Shown piece after piece: positions 28,542 to 40,456 of a stretch of 64,000 bases of DNA. The stretch's first letter is position 1; each line of letters begins with the position of its first letter. A program made the translations under genes and the position numbers. Location of the stretch: positions 6,602,501-6,666,500 of the forward strand of contig JARFJB010002087.1 in NCBI GenBank assembly GCA_036346205.1, written 5' to 3'. The notes below the pieces were generated by a model. It ran no database searches. It worked only from the letters and a program-made list of their open reading frames with translations, and was not told the DNA's origin. The stretch comes from Vesta saturnalis. Lineage: Eukaryota > Arthropoda > Insecta > Coleoptera > Lampyridae.

Positions 28542-29038
28542 CTGTAACAAAATAATCATCAAAATTCTAATTTGATTTGAGTTATATGAAAGCCTTGATT
28601 TTTTTCTATGTGTTTTTCCGACCTCACAAATATAAAGTTTTCTGCCATTATTATTTGTCCTTGCCAAAATAATTCAAGTCATACAAAGCGTTTCACTGAG
28701 AAATGAACATACTTTAGGGTTATATAAGAGACAACCAGGTGCTTCCAAATAACCTATATTTAATGAGTTTCAGTTTCTTTATAACCAACATACAGAGTGA
28801 TTTATCCATTTTCGTTATGAACCGCACTGTATCTTTTTTACTACATATGTTATTCGTCCAATATCGTCACGACTAGCGCATAATTAAACTTGGAATTCAT
28901 ATCAAAACAACACCCTGTATATCAGAATTTTGAAAATTGTTTGCATATTTGAAAAATGCAGAAAAAAATTAAGTTGCCCTAAGTGTCTTCGGTATTTTCG
29001 CAAACAATTTCGCATACATTATTTTGAGTCGGGTACGT
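28542..29038. other. Sequence upstream of the first assigned ATAT1 exon
   Basis: This should be intron, because the 28,541 exon starts in mid-codon after a good acceptor. Scattered TACAGAG/CCCTGTAT motifs at about 28,792 and 28,913 resemble mariner termini but do not form a convincing pair. Confidence 0.4.
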
Positions 29039-29313
29039 GACAAGTGGCCGATGTCGACAGACATCTCGCCGACGGTAATCTGGCCGATGGGCAAGTTGGT
29101 CTACGTCAATGTCGCCGACGGTCGAGTGGCCCACAACCACGATAATAATCAACGGTGTCTTATTTATTTAAGTAATATATCTAAAATACAATGTGCATCT
29201 TGCAAAATAGTACAATAACTCTAACGTCATAAATGCATGTGATTCCAAAAAAGCGGATAATTAAAAATGTTGTGAGGACAAAGTTACGGGTGAAAGCTGG
29301 GTTAATGATGTAA

Positions 29314-29526
29314 TTGAAATTTAATTATAGACTTGTTTTGGTGATTTACATTATGATCAAAAATTATAAAAATATTATTCCTGTTGTGAAGATTTTTATT
29401 CATTTTTTAAAAAAATACATAAAAAACACTTTTTTCGGTTTACTTATTTTTATTATACCTATAGTTTATTTAATTTACAATTTGTTAAAATTTGAATATT
29501 CCTTTTTTATATTTCAATTAAGGTAG
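29314..29526 (+). other. AT-rich open frame, not supported as a gene
   Basis: Seventy codons of Ile/Phe/Lys/Tyr-rich sequence begin MKFNYRLVLVIYIMIKN. This could be read as hydrophobic segments, but the composition is what random AT-rich DNA gives, and it lies inside the long-TIR element. I keep it only as a note. Confidence 0.12.
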
Positions 29527-29550
29527 GGTTGAAGAAAATTCCAAGATTTA

Positions 29551-29552
<2 letters not shown>

Positions 29553-29598
<46 letters not shown>
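29553..29598. repeat. (AT)n microsatellite
   Basis: A pure AT run of about 46 bp lies inside the long-TIR element, between its left arm and the SINE. Confidence 0.97.
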
Positions 29599-29601
<3 letters not shown>

Positions 29602-29826
29602 CATTCATAAATATAAATATTTACATGGAATAGTTATGTGACAAACTTCTTAGATATTCTAATATAGAATTACGATTGTAATTTACAACCTTGTTCAAGA
29701 TCCTTATGTCGTCAGCTTGTTCATATTTATTTCGTTTTCTAACTGGTTCATACACTGCCACATATTTTTCGTAATCATCGTCATAACATAGGTGAAACTT
29801 ACAATATAAAATGGGTAATTCATATA

Positions 29827-30205
29827 AAAAAGGAAAAGGCCACGTATTTCATTCCCTACGCAAGGGGGAGGGCGGGCTGCTCGAGCTTTCCGAGCTCCTT
29901 CAGCCACAATCATGGATTCCCAGCATACATACATACATTACGTATATATGCATGGTGGGATTAAGGATGGGTGTGGTCAGGATAGGATCGGAAGGAACGG
30001 AGTTAGGGTTCTTAGGGGAAAAACTACCCTAGCATTCGCCTAAGTAGCCGCACATGGTGTGCATATATGCAGTGACCATGCCGCTACATGTGTATGAGGA
30101 AAACCCCCTAAAAAACCTCATACAAGGTAGACGGTAACAGGAATCGAACCTATTACCTCCCGAATGCTAAGCAGATCGTGTCACCACTACGCTATCAGCT
30201 TGGTC
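29827..30205 (-). mobile_element. tRNA-Ala-derived SINE, copy 1, with 12-bp target duplication
   Basis: The flanks GTAATTCATATA occur perfectly at 29,815-29,826 and 30,206-30,217, the signature of target-primed reverse transcription. Read on the minus strand, the head is tRNA-related: TGGTGACACGATCTGCTTAGC, then GCATTCGGGAGGTAATAGG and TTCGATTCC (B box). A ~300-bp body follows, containing AACCCTAACTCCGTTCCTTC, ending in a short T-rich tail (CCTTTTCCTTTTTT). It matches the plus-strand copy at 41.06-41.46 kb over its whole length. Confidence 0.9.
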
Positions 30206-30619
30206 GTAATTCATATACAATTTATTTCATTTATATTATTCTAAAATACCCCCAATTGTTTATCATAATATAGCAGACAAATCATCCTGTAATTGTCGGC
30301 TAGATAAATGTTAATAGATTTAATCCTTTTTAATCCTATTTTCGGTCATTAATAATACATTGAAAACAAGAAAAATAGTCTTGTAATTATTGGGCTAGAC
30401 AAGTGTTAATAATTTATAATTAAGTATCCATTATGTCATTAACTAGCTTTCAACCGTGACTTCTGAAAATATAGAAATGTATTTATGAAGTTATAGTTAT
30501 TATATGCTATATTGCAAGATATATTACTTAAATAAATAATACACCCTTGATTATTATCGTGGTTGTCGGCCGTCGGCGAGATGTCCGTCGGCGTCGGCCA
30601 CTTGTCCTGTTCCCTTTTG

Positions 30620-31050
30620 GTCAAATCTAAATATTCAGATAACAGTTAATAATAATTAATAAATTTTCGAGTTGTAATCAATAAAATTATTAAACTTTGT
30701 ATTATCCTGTTAGTTTGTGGGTGACAATCTTAATCCGTTTAGCATTTGGATGAAATGATCCAGTTGTGATTAGAAGATCAATTCGGAATCTTACTAAAAA
30801 AAATGGATGCGGTCAGTATATGTCAGTTCGAAAACTCACGTTCTAATTTATCAATATTTTCGTTCACAAGAAATGTAAAAAGTATAATCTTATTTCTTAC
30901 GTACATCCACCTAACCAATTTATCAGTCAAAAGTGGGCGAGAGTGTAAATCTAACTTTTTTTTTAAATAAGTAATTTAGTGTAATTGCACACAATCGAAA
31001 ATTAAAATTGTATTTTAATCAATCTTAACACTATAAAATAGTAATGCACT
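30620..31050. other. Unassigned AT-rich stretch
   Basis: No motif, inverted ends or convincing frame seen. It could be ATAT1 intron. Confidence 0.4.
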
Positions 31051-31051
31051 T

Positions 31052-31500
31052 ATGACTTTAACATTTAATATTTATTTAACCAAATCACTACAAGCTAATG
31101 GATATTCACTTAAAGATATTAATAACGTTATTACACCTGTTAGATATAACCATAAAGAAAAACCAGTACTTAATGTTGGTACTGCTTTTCTTCCTTTTAT
31201 AACTAATGTTACACATAGCATTGAAAAAATCCTAATTAATCATTGCATCAGGACTCTTTTTAAACCTACAATCTGCGGTAGCTGAGCAGGCTTTAAATAA
31301 TTTAAATCATGACATTTTAGCTATTGGTATGTCTAAGTTCTTTGCTGTGTATTTTTCTACACCTTGAGTTAAATTCTTTACCAATTATATGTTAAATAAC
31401 CACAGCGCTATAATAATTTATTATATGTAGTTGAAATTAAAATTAAAAATTATATTAAACGTACCAGACTGCGTTTTCACTGTAAAGTAACGCTTACAAT
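31052..31500 (+). pseudogene. Penelope-like element, C-terminal fragment
   Basis: The frame from 31,052 reads SLQANGYSLKDINNVI, then VGTAFLPFITNVTHSIEKIL and IRTLFKPT. This is the linker after the reverse transcriptase in Penelope-like proteins (pattern: AFLPYxxxxTDxIxxxLxKxxIxTxFKP). Directly after it, in another frame, is SAVAEQALNNLNHDILAIG, resembling the late GIY-YIG endonuclease block SAVAEHxLxxxH. The GIY-YIG core between the two is missing, so this copy has an internal deletion. It lies on the opposite strand from the N-terminal fragment at 22.6-23.2 kb. Confidence 0.78.
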
Positions 31501-31509
31501 TATTAATAA

Positions 31510-32340
31510 AGGTATTTCTTAGTTAGATTTGACTAAATTTTAGTTTTTCACAACTTTACACTTACATCATAAAATGATTAAATTTTGTTAAATTTGCTCT
31601 TTGGTTATGACATTTTTCACTGTTAGCCTTCGACCTTTAGAGGGTGTTCTGCTTTGTCATCTTCCAGGCAGTTTAACAATATTTCATTATTAAGGATCTA
31701 GTTATTCTTTAGTATTCCTAGCTGGCTTTATACGTTTATCAAACTGTTATATTAATAGCAGGCTTACGTTTGCATTCTTACTTTCATATTTCATAAAACA
31801 CCTTAAATAACACTAAAAGATTTTACTACAACTAAGGACGATAACTGTAGGTGTTATCGAAACACATAGAATTATATAAATATAAAAAGGCACCATTTAA
31901 ACCCAAAGGTAAGTATTTTGATTCTTTACATGCGCTTAATGCTTTATACAAAATAGTGTACATTTTGCAGAAGATTTTATGATAAACGATGAAAGAATTA
32001 TACATTACTACGCATTTCAATATGTGGGTAAAATATTAATAGATAAACAAGCCTTTCATTTTAACCCTATTGGGACGATAGTTTCCTAATATATACTAAG
32101 AACATAATTCAGTAACCTATGTATCAACTTTTCGGTTTAATTAATTTTTTACGCTTCATCCGAAAATATTTTATAAAGAAATCCTATTTAAAATTGAATT
32201 ACATACCTTTAACGTCCAATTAAAAGTTTTCCGGCTATTCACCAAAATCTTATATAAAGATAACTTATGCAGAATTGAATTATCTGTAAATTTAACGGCC
32301 GCCTTCTATAAAGTACATCTATTTCTAACAGATTTTAATC
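31510..32340. other. Unassigned AT-rich stretch
   Basis: There are only short frames with low-information composition. It may be remaining 3' sequence of the Penelope-like fragment, but I see no conserved block. Confidence 0.35.
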
Positions 32341-32356
32341 AAAATTTGATAGAACC

Positions 32357-32567
32357 GAGGTATTTTAGTGATAAAGTTTGATTAAAATCAGATTCGTATT
32401 TTTAAGGTATCATAGCTACAGACAGTCAGACAAACGGACGGGTAAACTGACGCACAGGTAGCGAGGTATTTTAGTGATAAAGTTTGATTAAAATCAGATT
32501 CGTATTTTTAAGGTATCATAGCTACAGAAAGTCAGACAAACGGACGGGTAAACTGACGCACAGGTAG
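32357..32567. repeat. Two nearly identical tandem copies of a 106-bp unit
   Basis: The units start GAGGTATTTTAGTGATAAAG at 32,357 and 32,463 and differ at about one position (AGACAG versus AGAAAG). Such identity implies a recent duplication. The unit ends in a GACAGACAAACGGACGG-type simple-repeat patch that leads into the satellite-like tract. Confidence 0.93.
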
Positions 32568-32734
32568 ATAGACAGACAGTCACGGACACACAAGTACGCA
32601 CGCACTCCTCCGCCCACACGCACCCCTCCGCCCGCACGCCCACACGCACGCGAGCACACCCATGCACGCACAAACACACACCCACACACACACACGCGCG
32701 CACAAGCACGCGCACGGGCACGCACACGCACGCA

Positions 32735-32766
<32 letters not shown>

Positions 32767-32785
32767 CGCGCGCGCGCGTGCATCC
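32568..32785. repeat. (CA/CG)-rich simple repeat tract
   Basis: About 215 bp of ACGC, CGCA and CACA units (for example CACGCACGCACGCACGCACG near 32,720). It is strikingly GC-rich compared with everything around it. The minus-strand Cys/Val/Arg-rich open frames here are translation of the repeat and not genes. Confidence 0.95.
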
Positions 32786-33231
32786 ACCCTGTACCATTAT
32801 AACGGAGCATGTTCACGACAAACTAAACGGTTCTTACAACTATAAGTAGAACGCTTCATCAGAATAATCGTATTAAAAAACATTGAAGTGAAAACACAAC
32901 AATATAAACCAAAAAATGAAAGGAATGGGTCACCAAATCAATGGCTACCGGGCTATCAAACGACAAAAATAATCAGCACAGCGCAGTTGTCGTGTTACAA
33001 GTTCCCCTCTTTCACCTAGACTAAAGGCGAGGATGCTGTTAGTCCTGTTTCTGTCACCTTAGTATTTAGTACTAATGGAGCAGTGGACACCTCCGCATCG
33101 TGCATACGCTATCAACATGCTAATTCTTACAAGCAGGCGCGGAATCTATCGTATCTACATGTGAGTAAAGTTTATTTCCAAATCATGTAATTCCTCGTAA
33201 ATGAGATACTGGATGGCCTCTTACGTTCACG

Positions 33232-33450
33232 GGACCTCAAAAGTGCACTATTTTCTTGTGGCGTTATCTGAGGAGTAAAGTGTTTCAGTGTTTCAAGACA
33301 GATAATCCACGTACAATTGAAGCTCTGAAAGAACGAATCCGATAGGAGGTGGTTTGACGAATAGCTTCACGCACATCTAAAAGAATGTCTACGCATAAAC
33401 GGACGTCAACTTACGGGAGTTATTTTCACAAGTTGGTTACGTTTACTACA
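33232..33450 (+). pseudogene. Small mariner-type transposase C-terminal relic
   Basis: Frame-switching pieces read FLWRYLRSKVFQCFKTDNPR and TIEALKERIR. After a stop comes RIASRTSKRMSTHKRTSTYG, which resembles the decayed tail 'FFLWGYLKSKVYQ... IEELKERI... RLxxCLxxNGRHL'. Only about 70 codons survive and there is no catalytic residue, so the call rests on the FLWGYLKSKVY-like block. Confidence 0.5.
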
Positions 33451-33899
33451 TTTTCTTGAACCCTGTTTTATGTAATCTACCTGGTTTAAAATAACACTTG
33501 GAAGCATGAATTTAATTTATTTTACAGCCTTTTCAAAATCGCTCTTTATTCTGCTCCAACCAGTATAAAATATACTCAGTTGCTTTAAATGAAGAGGAAT
33601 GGTAAAAGTTGATTTTCTATAGAACATGTTGAAATAATTTCCCGAAAATCTCAACTTTTTGTTATCAGAAGCAACGTTACGTAGTCAATTCATATAATAC
33701 AAAAAATTTTCAATGCTCGTTACGCCTTAAGATAATCAAGTTTCGACTTCGATAAACGAATTTTCTAAGACCGCAGTACCAACGCTAAGAATAGTGAACG
33801 CCGGTGCAGATGATGGTGGTGTCACTCCGGAAACTACAACGTAATATTGTTATCGATGTTACAGAATATACCTGCCATCATAGAATACTCAGATAAACA

Positions 33900-35650
33900 A
33901 TGCTAGTTTGTATTAATTAATATAAGTGAAAATGCCTTTGTTTTTAATAGTAGGGAGAGAAATGCATAATTTTTCCCGGGGTGCAATTTGTACCCCAAGG
34001 GCGAAGTATACAACGCACTAAATGAAAAATGACATTTTGCTCCAGAGGTGTATATATTTTTTGCATACGCCCAAACGTTTATATAGCTTTTAACAGATTT
34101 AAGAGTGTTAATCAATAACCTTAAATAATCATTTTAGTAAAAAATAAAATATTTATGAAGAGTTTCAAGAAAATTCCATTTTACTATAATAACATATCCA
34201 AAGCACCTCATTCTGTAATTTTTGACACAGGCGACATAGCGGCCTTAAGTGACTCCTAAATCTAAGTATTTCTACCAGTTCAGCTACAGAAACTTCCGTC
34301 ATAAAAACCAGTTTGTTTTGGGCACAGCAGTTTGTAGTTTTTCTTCATTTAGTAATGTAGAGTATTTATTTGTACACTATCAAACATGGTATTTATTTCT
34401 TGAATGGCCATTGTCCTGGTGTGAATTTAGCAATGAAATCGGGCAAGACATTAGAATACCTTTCTTTTGTTTTCCATTCGCAACGTAAGCCCTTCGTCCC
34501 TGGTTTATTTATCTGCCATTTTCTTTTTGCGACAAATCATCCTCTGTATGGTATATTGTAGTCATTAGATTTTTTCCACAATCTGACTCCGGGTCTCGTA
34601 AATGGAATACCGGAATGTTTAAATTTTAGTCTGTTGGTTTAAAAAAAAGTTATCCTCAGCGTTCCAAAAATTTACGCATGAAATATTCGATGCGGAAGTT
34701 ATTTACAAAAGTTAAGACAGTGACAGTTAAGCTCTATGCACCCAGAAAAAGTGACTGCTAATCATTGATCTGATAATGGACTGAACACCACCATGTATCG
34801 CACTCGTTGCAGCTGCGTTATCGTCACGTTGATAACAATAAATCAGCAGATCAGCAGATTTTCCCCCTTCCAGTGGAAAAAGAAACCTAAAGATGCCTCT
34901 GTTACTTTTAACTATACACTCAACACTCAACTGACCTAGGCTTCGCCGCTAATTACATAAGCGTACCAACTATAGTACCAGAACCAAGAACTAAAAATTT
35001 ATTTAAAATTGATTCAAACACTTAAAGGACGAAATAGAATCCCAAACGAAAATAAATATTGTTTAATCCCAATAAAATTGAAATAATATGGTGTACACGT
35101 AACTTCGATTTGAACCTAATTTGGTGCCGGTAAATGGTGATTGATGCAAAACAATTGTCTCCTAATTATCATGGCCCGAAAGGTTATCATTTACTACTAA
35201 GCATCCTAGACTATTTTCCATACGACGTTTTAATTAATTCGTGCAACCCGTCTTTTCGTAAATATTTTGCCCTGTGCCATGCAACAATTTTGCTATCGCT
35301 GATCCAAAACCAATAATTAAACATCATCCAATAATAAATTTCATAAAATGAATTTAAAATCACCTTCTAATTAAGTACAACAAACAATTCTTCCAAATTA
35401 CGTACACAGATTAAAAAATAAGGAAAAAAAAAACGCCATGGTACTAATCCGAAAACTTTTAGGTCTATTCCTCGCTATTTAGTTTGAATGGACCTAACCA
35501 TATTTATTACGTAGAGTAAAAATTAGATCAATGTCTTATAAACAAAGGCACTTCTACTCAATACGTAGAATTATTCAGAAATAAGTCTTGCGGTTAGGAA
35601 TGAGTATTATCTATCGTCTTAAATTAACGATATCAAAATTGGGAGATTAG
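33900..35650. other. Unassigned stretch
   Basis: Several short frames (for example 33,903-34,115 minus, 34,249-34,488 plus, 34,727-34,930 minus) have no recognisable motif. A small inverted repeat (GGGGTGCAATTTGTACCCC) lies at about 33,979-33,997. If the missing ATAT1 exons lie further right, this is intron. Confidence 0.4.
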
Positions 35651-35653
35651 GTA

Positions 35654-37856
35654 TATAACGTGTTCAAGATCAGGACGAACAGCATGAGGATCATGAAAAC
35701 GAGAGATACGAAGGCGCTTAAATTAGAGAAAAGTTGTATAATTTAGGGCATGTTCACATGTAGCTTGCAAAAGTTCATTATTGTTTATTGTTTCCGATAA
35801 AACAAAACAAAAGGCGATTTTTGGGTTTTTCTTTTTTCGGAATTTCTTCATTTATTTTAAAAGATTTTTAAAAACCAAAGGTACTTCTTCATTGTCACTT
35901 TTCGAATTCTATTAGATGTCGTTTTCAAATTTTCTATTTGACGTTTTGTCTCCGAGAAACCATCATCAACTTTATTTCTTTATATCGCCGCAACCAACCA
36001 AACACCCTGTTTTCGATAGCGTTTTTTTATTACGAATTTAACCATGTATTATACTGGTATTATGGTTTTGAAGCTAATTTTTAAGAAAAATTCGGATTAA
36101 TATTAGTATGTGATAATTTTTTTTTTGTAAAAATTTAACAACTCCGATTTTTTAAATCTATTTCATAAAAGTTAAATAATTACAATAACTGTTCAAATAG
36201 GTTGCCATTATTTTCTTGAATTTAAAACACGGTCTAACATTTTTGGCGAAATTGGATTAACTGCTGCCGTAACCGATACTAACAACTGCTCTTCATTTTC
36301 AAAACTCTCATCATACACTTGGTTTTTCAGGTAACCCCACAGAAAAAAATCCAATGGATTTAAATTGGGTGATCGGGCTGGCCAAGTTACTGCACTGTAA
36401 GTTCCAATTCATTTTCCTGCAAACCGTAATGACAGATAGTCCTGTACATTTCTTGAGTTATGTGCTGGGGTACCATCTTGTTGAAACCAACAGTTGTTAA
36501 CAAGTGCTAGAGGCATTTTCCAAATCAGTCCTTAGTAAGTTCAGATATCGTTCGGCATTTAAATTGTTGTGGTAAATAAAAAGTCCTATTATTCTTCGTC
36601 CCAATACGCCCATCTACATATTAAATCCACATCTATGTTGATGTCTTGATTCCTTTTTTAAATAAGGATTTTGTTTTGCCCAATATTGTTTGTTACGTCG
36701 GTTGAAAATTCCATTGTTGCTTTCATCAGACCAAATTATTTTAAAAGGAAAATTTAGATCTTCATCACATTTTCTAGTATACCATTCGCAAAAACTTGCT
36801 CGCCGCCTCTGATCAGCTGGTCTAAGACCCTGACAAAGTCGAAATTTATATAGATGAAACTTATTATTATTTAAAATGAATTGTGATGTAGAATTAGCTA
36901 TACCAGTACGATGTTCAATCTGTCTTATCGATATTTCGAGTTTTCAACAATGGCTTGTAAAACGGCATTAGCTTTTTCGTCATCAGATTATTTTTGACGG
37001 GATAGAACAGCTTTTGTAAATGAACCAAATCCTTTTAAATTAGTTTCCAAACGTCTAAAAATGGATTTACCAGGTTGCCTTCGTTCAGGATATTTATCCA
37101 AATACATCAGTTCAGTATCTACACAATTTCTGTGGGACAAGATGTAGCATATCAACATACCGAACTTTTCTTCGTTTGTAAAATTTCGCATTGATACACT
37201 TATTAATTAATTATAATTATAAATTAACTAAACAAAACCAAACAACCCACGAAGTAATGGTAATACAAACAACTTAAAATACGTACAATTCAAATAACAA
37301 CAACAACGATCTCAACGCAATAAAACTAAGTTAAACAGTTTTCAACAAAATGTTAAACAAGTGTTATTTTATCAAAGCCTTCTAATATTAACTGATACCA
37401 TATGAAAAATGTAAAAATGAAAATCCGAATTTTTCAGTTTCAAAACCATAATGTGTAAATACATGGTTAAATTCGTAATAAAAAATACTATCGAATACAG
37501 GGTGTTTCGTTGGTTGCGGCGGTATAAAAAAATATAGTTGATGATGGTTTCTCGGAGACGAAACGTCGAATAAAACATTTGAAAACGCATCTAATACAGT
37601 TCAAAGAGTGACAATGAAGAAGTACCTTTGGTTTTTAAAAATCTTTTAAAATAAATGAAGGAATTACGAAAAAAGAAAAACCCAAAGATCGCATTTTGTT
37701 TTAAATCTCTGAAACGATAAACAATTATGAACTTTTGCTAACTACATGTGAACATGCCCTAAATTATACAACTTATCTCTAATTTAACCGCTTTCATATC
37801 TCTTACCGTTTTCAAGATCTCCATGCTGTTCATCCTTATCTTGGGCACGTCGTATA
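35654..37856 (-). mobile_element. Mariner-type element 4 with ~460-bp inverted arms, copy 1
   Basis: The ends read TATAACGTGTTCAAGATCAG at 35,654 and ...GATAAGGATGAACAGCATGG on the complement from 37,856, with a TA step at each end. The arms remain alignable for about 460 bp on each side, through TTTAGGGCATGTTCACATGT and TTCGTAATTCCTTCATTTAT-like blocks. Inside both arms there is a TACAGGGTGT/ACACCCTGTA motif like other mariner termini, pointing outward. A transposase relic lies between the arms on the minus strand. A second, left-truncated copy is at 61.9-63.7 kb. Confidence 0.88.
36215..37191 (-). pseudogene. Mariner-type transposase relic (element 4, copy 1)
   Basis: From 37,191 it reads MRNFTNEEKFGMLICYILSH, then ELMYLDKYPERRQPGKSIFR (N-terminal HTH region, DKYPxRxxP pattern). 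After a stop there are only scattered fragments of the middle. The catalytic domain is recovered as WFQQDGTPAHNSRNVQ (about 36,495-36,450) and WPARSPNLNPLDFFLWGYL (about 36,385-36,325), then VYDESFENEEQLLVSVT. Several frameshifts and stops are present. The third acid is the D of PLDFF. Confidence 0.82.
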
Positions 37857-38750
37857 CTTTACCAGCATGCTAAAAACTAAATGACTGGGTGTGTATGTGG
37901 TTGTATTAAAAAAAAGTAAGCCACGCATATTAGGATTGTTTAAATCTGCTTTAATTTTTATTTTGTTGTATATAAGAGATCAAGCTATTTACTGAAGCTT
38001 ACTAAATAATATCAATAAGATATATATCGCTGCGATTTCTGATGGTGTAAATGTTGTAAATATCCATCTATCTATTATTAATCGGTAGATAGCTTTCAGT
38101 GTGGTAAATTTTCATGTCACTATAAAATAAATCAAGAATAAATAACGTTAAAAGTATTTGAAAGGGTTTGAAAGAGAAACCAATCATTGATGCGATTATC
38201 CTTGACCCAAAATCCTGTGCCCTACCTAGTACGGTGGTCTAATTCGCTTGTGCCAATAAAGATGGAAAAAGCATTTCCATATACTTAGATTTTCCGGAAG
38301 TCGTTACCTATATTAGCCTATTCTGATTACTTATTTCTTGTTCCTAATAGTCAAGGATGTGGTGAAAAATTAATGAGTTTTTAATTTCTACGTAACCTGT
38401 AATAATGTAACACAAATCGTAATGTAATTATTGATCAACATGCGAATTTTATTATTTTGTACGTATATTATACACCAATTTTTTTTTGTGTATTAACAAC
38501 TATGATCAAAAGTCTGTCATATTTAAGCGTGAAAATACGTGTGACTTCCATGAGTAAAAAATTTTGATCCGCTTTGTTACGCAAAAGGTGACCCACTTAA
38601 CAGTTAACATCCTCATTAAGGCCGAATTTGTATATTTTTTTATAAATCAAAATTTAAGAATTTTATCAAGTTGAAAGTAAAATGTACTTTCCCTCAATTC
38701 TCAAATAGTGGTGAAGCCTATCAAATATACGATGCACCTAGTACCACTGC
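37857..38750. other. Unassigned stretch
   Basis: No open frame, RNA or repeat that I can support. Confidence 0.4.
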
Positions 38751-38751
38751 A

Positions 38752-39687
38752 TACGAGGGTAGATCGAAATGTTTCTAGAAGGAATCACAGATGGCGTTAT
38801 GCGCGCGTGCTGATCACTTGTTTTGAAATCGCCATTGATCAGTTGTCAAATTTTCAAACGGATTAGATATGAACGCATACCGTTACTATCGACACACGTA
38901 ACAGTTTGTGCATTTTCTTATGAATAAAAACGAGTTCCGTGCAGAGATAAAACATTTATTTTTTAAAGGCTTAAATACTAAACAAATAAAACCGGAGTTA
39001 GATGAAGTCCATGGCGAGTCTTTGCTTTGGTATGCAACAGTTGCAAACTAGGTTGCTGAATTTAAACGTCGAAGAATAAGCATAGAGGATGCACCACGTT
39101 CTGGCAGGCCAAAAACAACTAGTGATGAAAAAACAATTGAAAAATTCTATGAAATCGTGATGAAGGATCGCCTAATAGAGTTGAGAGGGATAGCGGAGAA
39201 ATTAAACATTTTATACGACCGTGTACATTGCATTTTACATCAACATTTGGACATGAGAAAGTTTAGTGAAAGATGGGTGCGCGCCTGCTAGCAATCGACC
39301 AAAAGTGAGTTCGAATGACCATTTCTCAGCAATGTCTAGGCATGTTCAAACATAATGAAAAAGATTTTTGGCGACGTTTTATAACTCTTGACGAAATGTG
39401 GATTCACCACAACACTTCGGACACCAAGGAAAGGTCAAAGCTATGGACAAAACGTGGAGAGTCAACTCCAAAGCAGGCGAAGACGATTCCGTCTGCTGGT
39501 AAAGTCATGACTTATTTTGGGATTCCCGAGGAATAATTTTTATGGATTACTTGCAACACGGGAGGACAATAGCGAGCGAGTATTATGCGTCGTTATTAGA
39601 CAGACGATGTAGAAAAATAACTACGATTTTCTCCAAAAAATTTGTTTTTTTCGTCTTGTTCTAGGAATATTTCGGTCTATCCTCGTA
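38752..39687 (+). mobile_element. Classical mariner, internally deleted
   Basis: The left terminus TACGAGGGTAGATCGAAATG (38,752) and right terminus GGTCTATCCTCGTA (ending 39,687) are inverted repeats of about 30 bp, sharing CTAGAA and GAAAT blocks, with TA at each end. At about 936 bp it is shorter than the usual 1.3 kb because the C-terminal third of the transposase is missing. Confidence 0.88.
38922..39610 (+). pseudogene. Mariner transposase, truncated and frameshifted
   Basis: It starts MNKNEFRAEIKHLFFKGLN, with the second helix and linker ELDEVHGESLLWYATV, one stop, then EFKRRRISIEDAPRSGRPKT, the diagnostic mariner HTH-linker motif (SGRP). It continues with LRGIAEKLNILYDRVHCILH, then in a shifted frame FWRRFITLDEMWIHHNTSDT, where the D is the first catalytic residue of the 'TxDExWIHxYxPExK' block. 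The AGKVMTYFGIPEE region has lost the aligned VFWD reading. It breaks off near YYASLL (about 39,575-39,595), before the second catalytic D. Confidence 0.88.
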
Positions 39688-39689
39688 CA

Positions 39690-40455
39690 TAAAGCTAGTG
39701 TTATGCAAATATTATCGGACTATAAAATGACTCAATTTTTTTATCAAATTAAACTTCAAATGATATAAGGTAATTAATAAGATGATTCGTCCGATCAATC
39801 GTACTTATCAATTTACCATGCGCACGTTTAGATTGGTAGGTTGACTTAATCCTTCATTCTACCATTCTACAGAGCGGGAAGTAAATGTTTCGTTTATGCA
39901 ACTATAGGATATTCCTTAGCACCCGTCATCAGAAATGCCTCTTAGTTCAAGAAAATGAACATGATAAAGCATAAATTTTGGAAGCTTTTATATTGTAACG
40001 TTTTTCTTTACGTATATGAAGATATTTGAAATTATTACGAATGGTAATCGCATTTAGAATCCTTACTTTCAGAGTGAAATAAACTTTTGATTTGCTTATC
40101 GAGAATAGATCGGAGTTTTAGATTCAAATTTGGTTTACGCGTTAGGAAGTGAAATCCCTTTTACTATTTTAGTTGCGAATTGATTAGTTCCTTTGTAAAT
40201 AATAGTTCTTCGTATTTTTCTTAAATATTGTTAGTTACAGTTATTGCGTCATTGGAAAATTACATGTATTAAAATTGTTATTTTGTATTCAAATGTAGCG
40301 CAGAAAGCATATATTGCAAGTTTAAAAACGTTTCGGTGACAGGCTGGCGGAAATGTTTGACAAACTTTTGATCTTTAAACAAAGAGTTTCGTTTTTAAAG
40401 CTCATTTTCGTAGGATGGACCTGTTACAAACAGATCACATTTCGGCGATAACGTG
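39690..40455. other. Unassigned AT-rich stretch
   Basis: No supportable feature. Confidence 0.4.
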
Positions 40456-40456
40456 G

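Larger units (their letters stand above)
29039..30606. mobile_element. Long-TIR element with CCGACGG-rich ends, hosting a SINE
   Basis: The left arm starts GACAAGTGGCCGATGTCGAC (29,039) and the right ends GGCCACTTGTC (30,606). After a variable block rich in GCCGACGG, the arms match closely (CACAACCACGATAATAATCA, TTATTTATTTAAGTAATATATC) and then more loosely for roughly 200-270 bp in all. The interior has an (AT)n tract and a SINE. No transposase was recognised, so this is a non-autonomous or gutted element. The two arms differ by an extra ~45 bp in the left GC-rich block. Confidence 0.78.

Noticed and set aside
32494..32816. Overlapping Cys/Val/Arg/Ala-rich minus-strand frames that look like cysteine-rich peptides
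   Set aside because: All are readings of the CA/CG simple repeat in different frames; there is no signal peptide pattern or stable Cys spacing.
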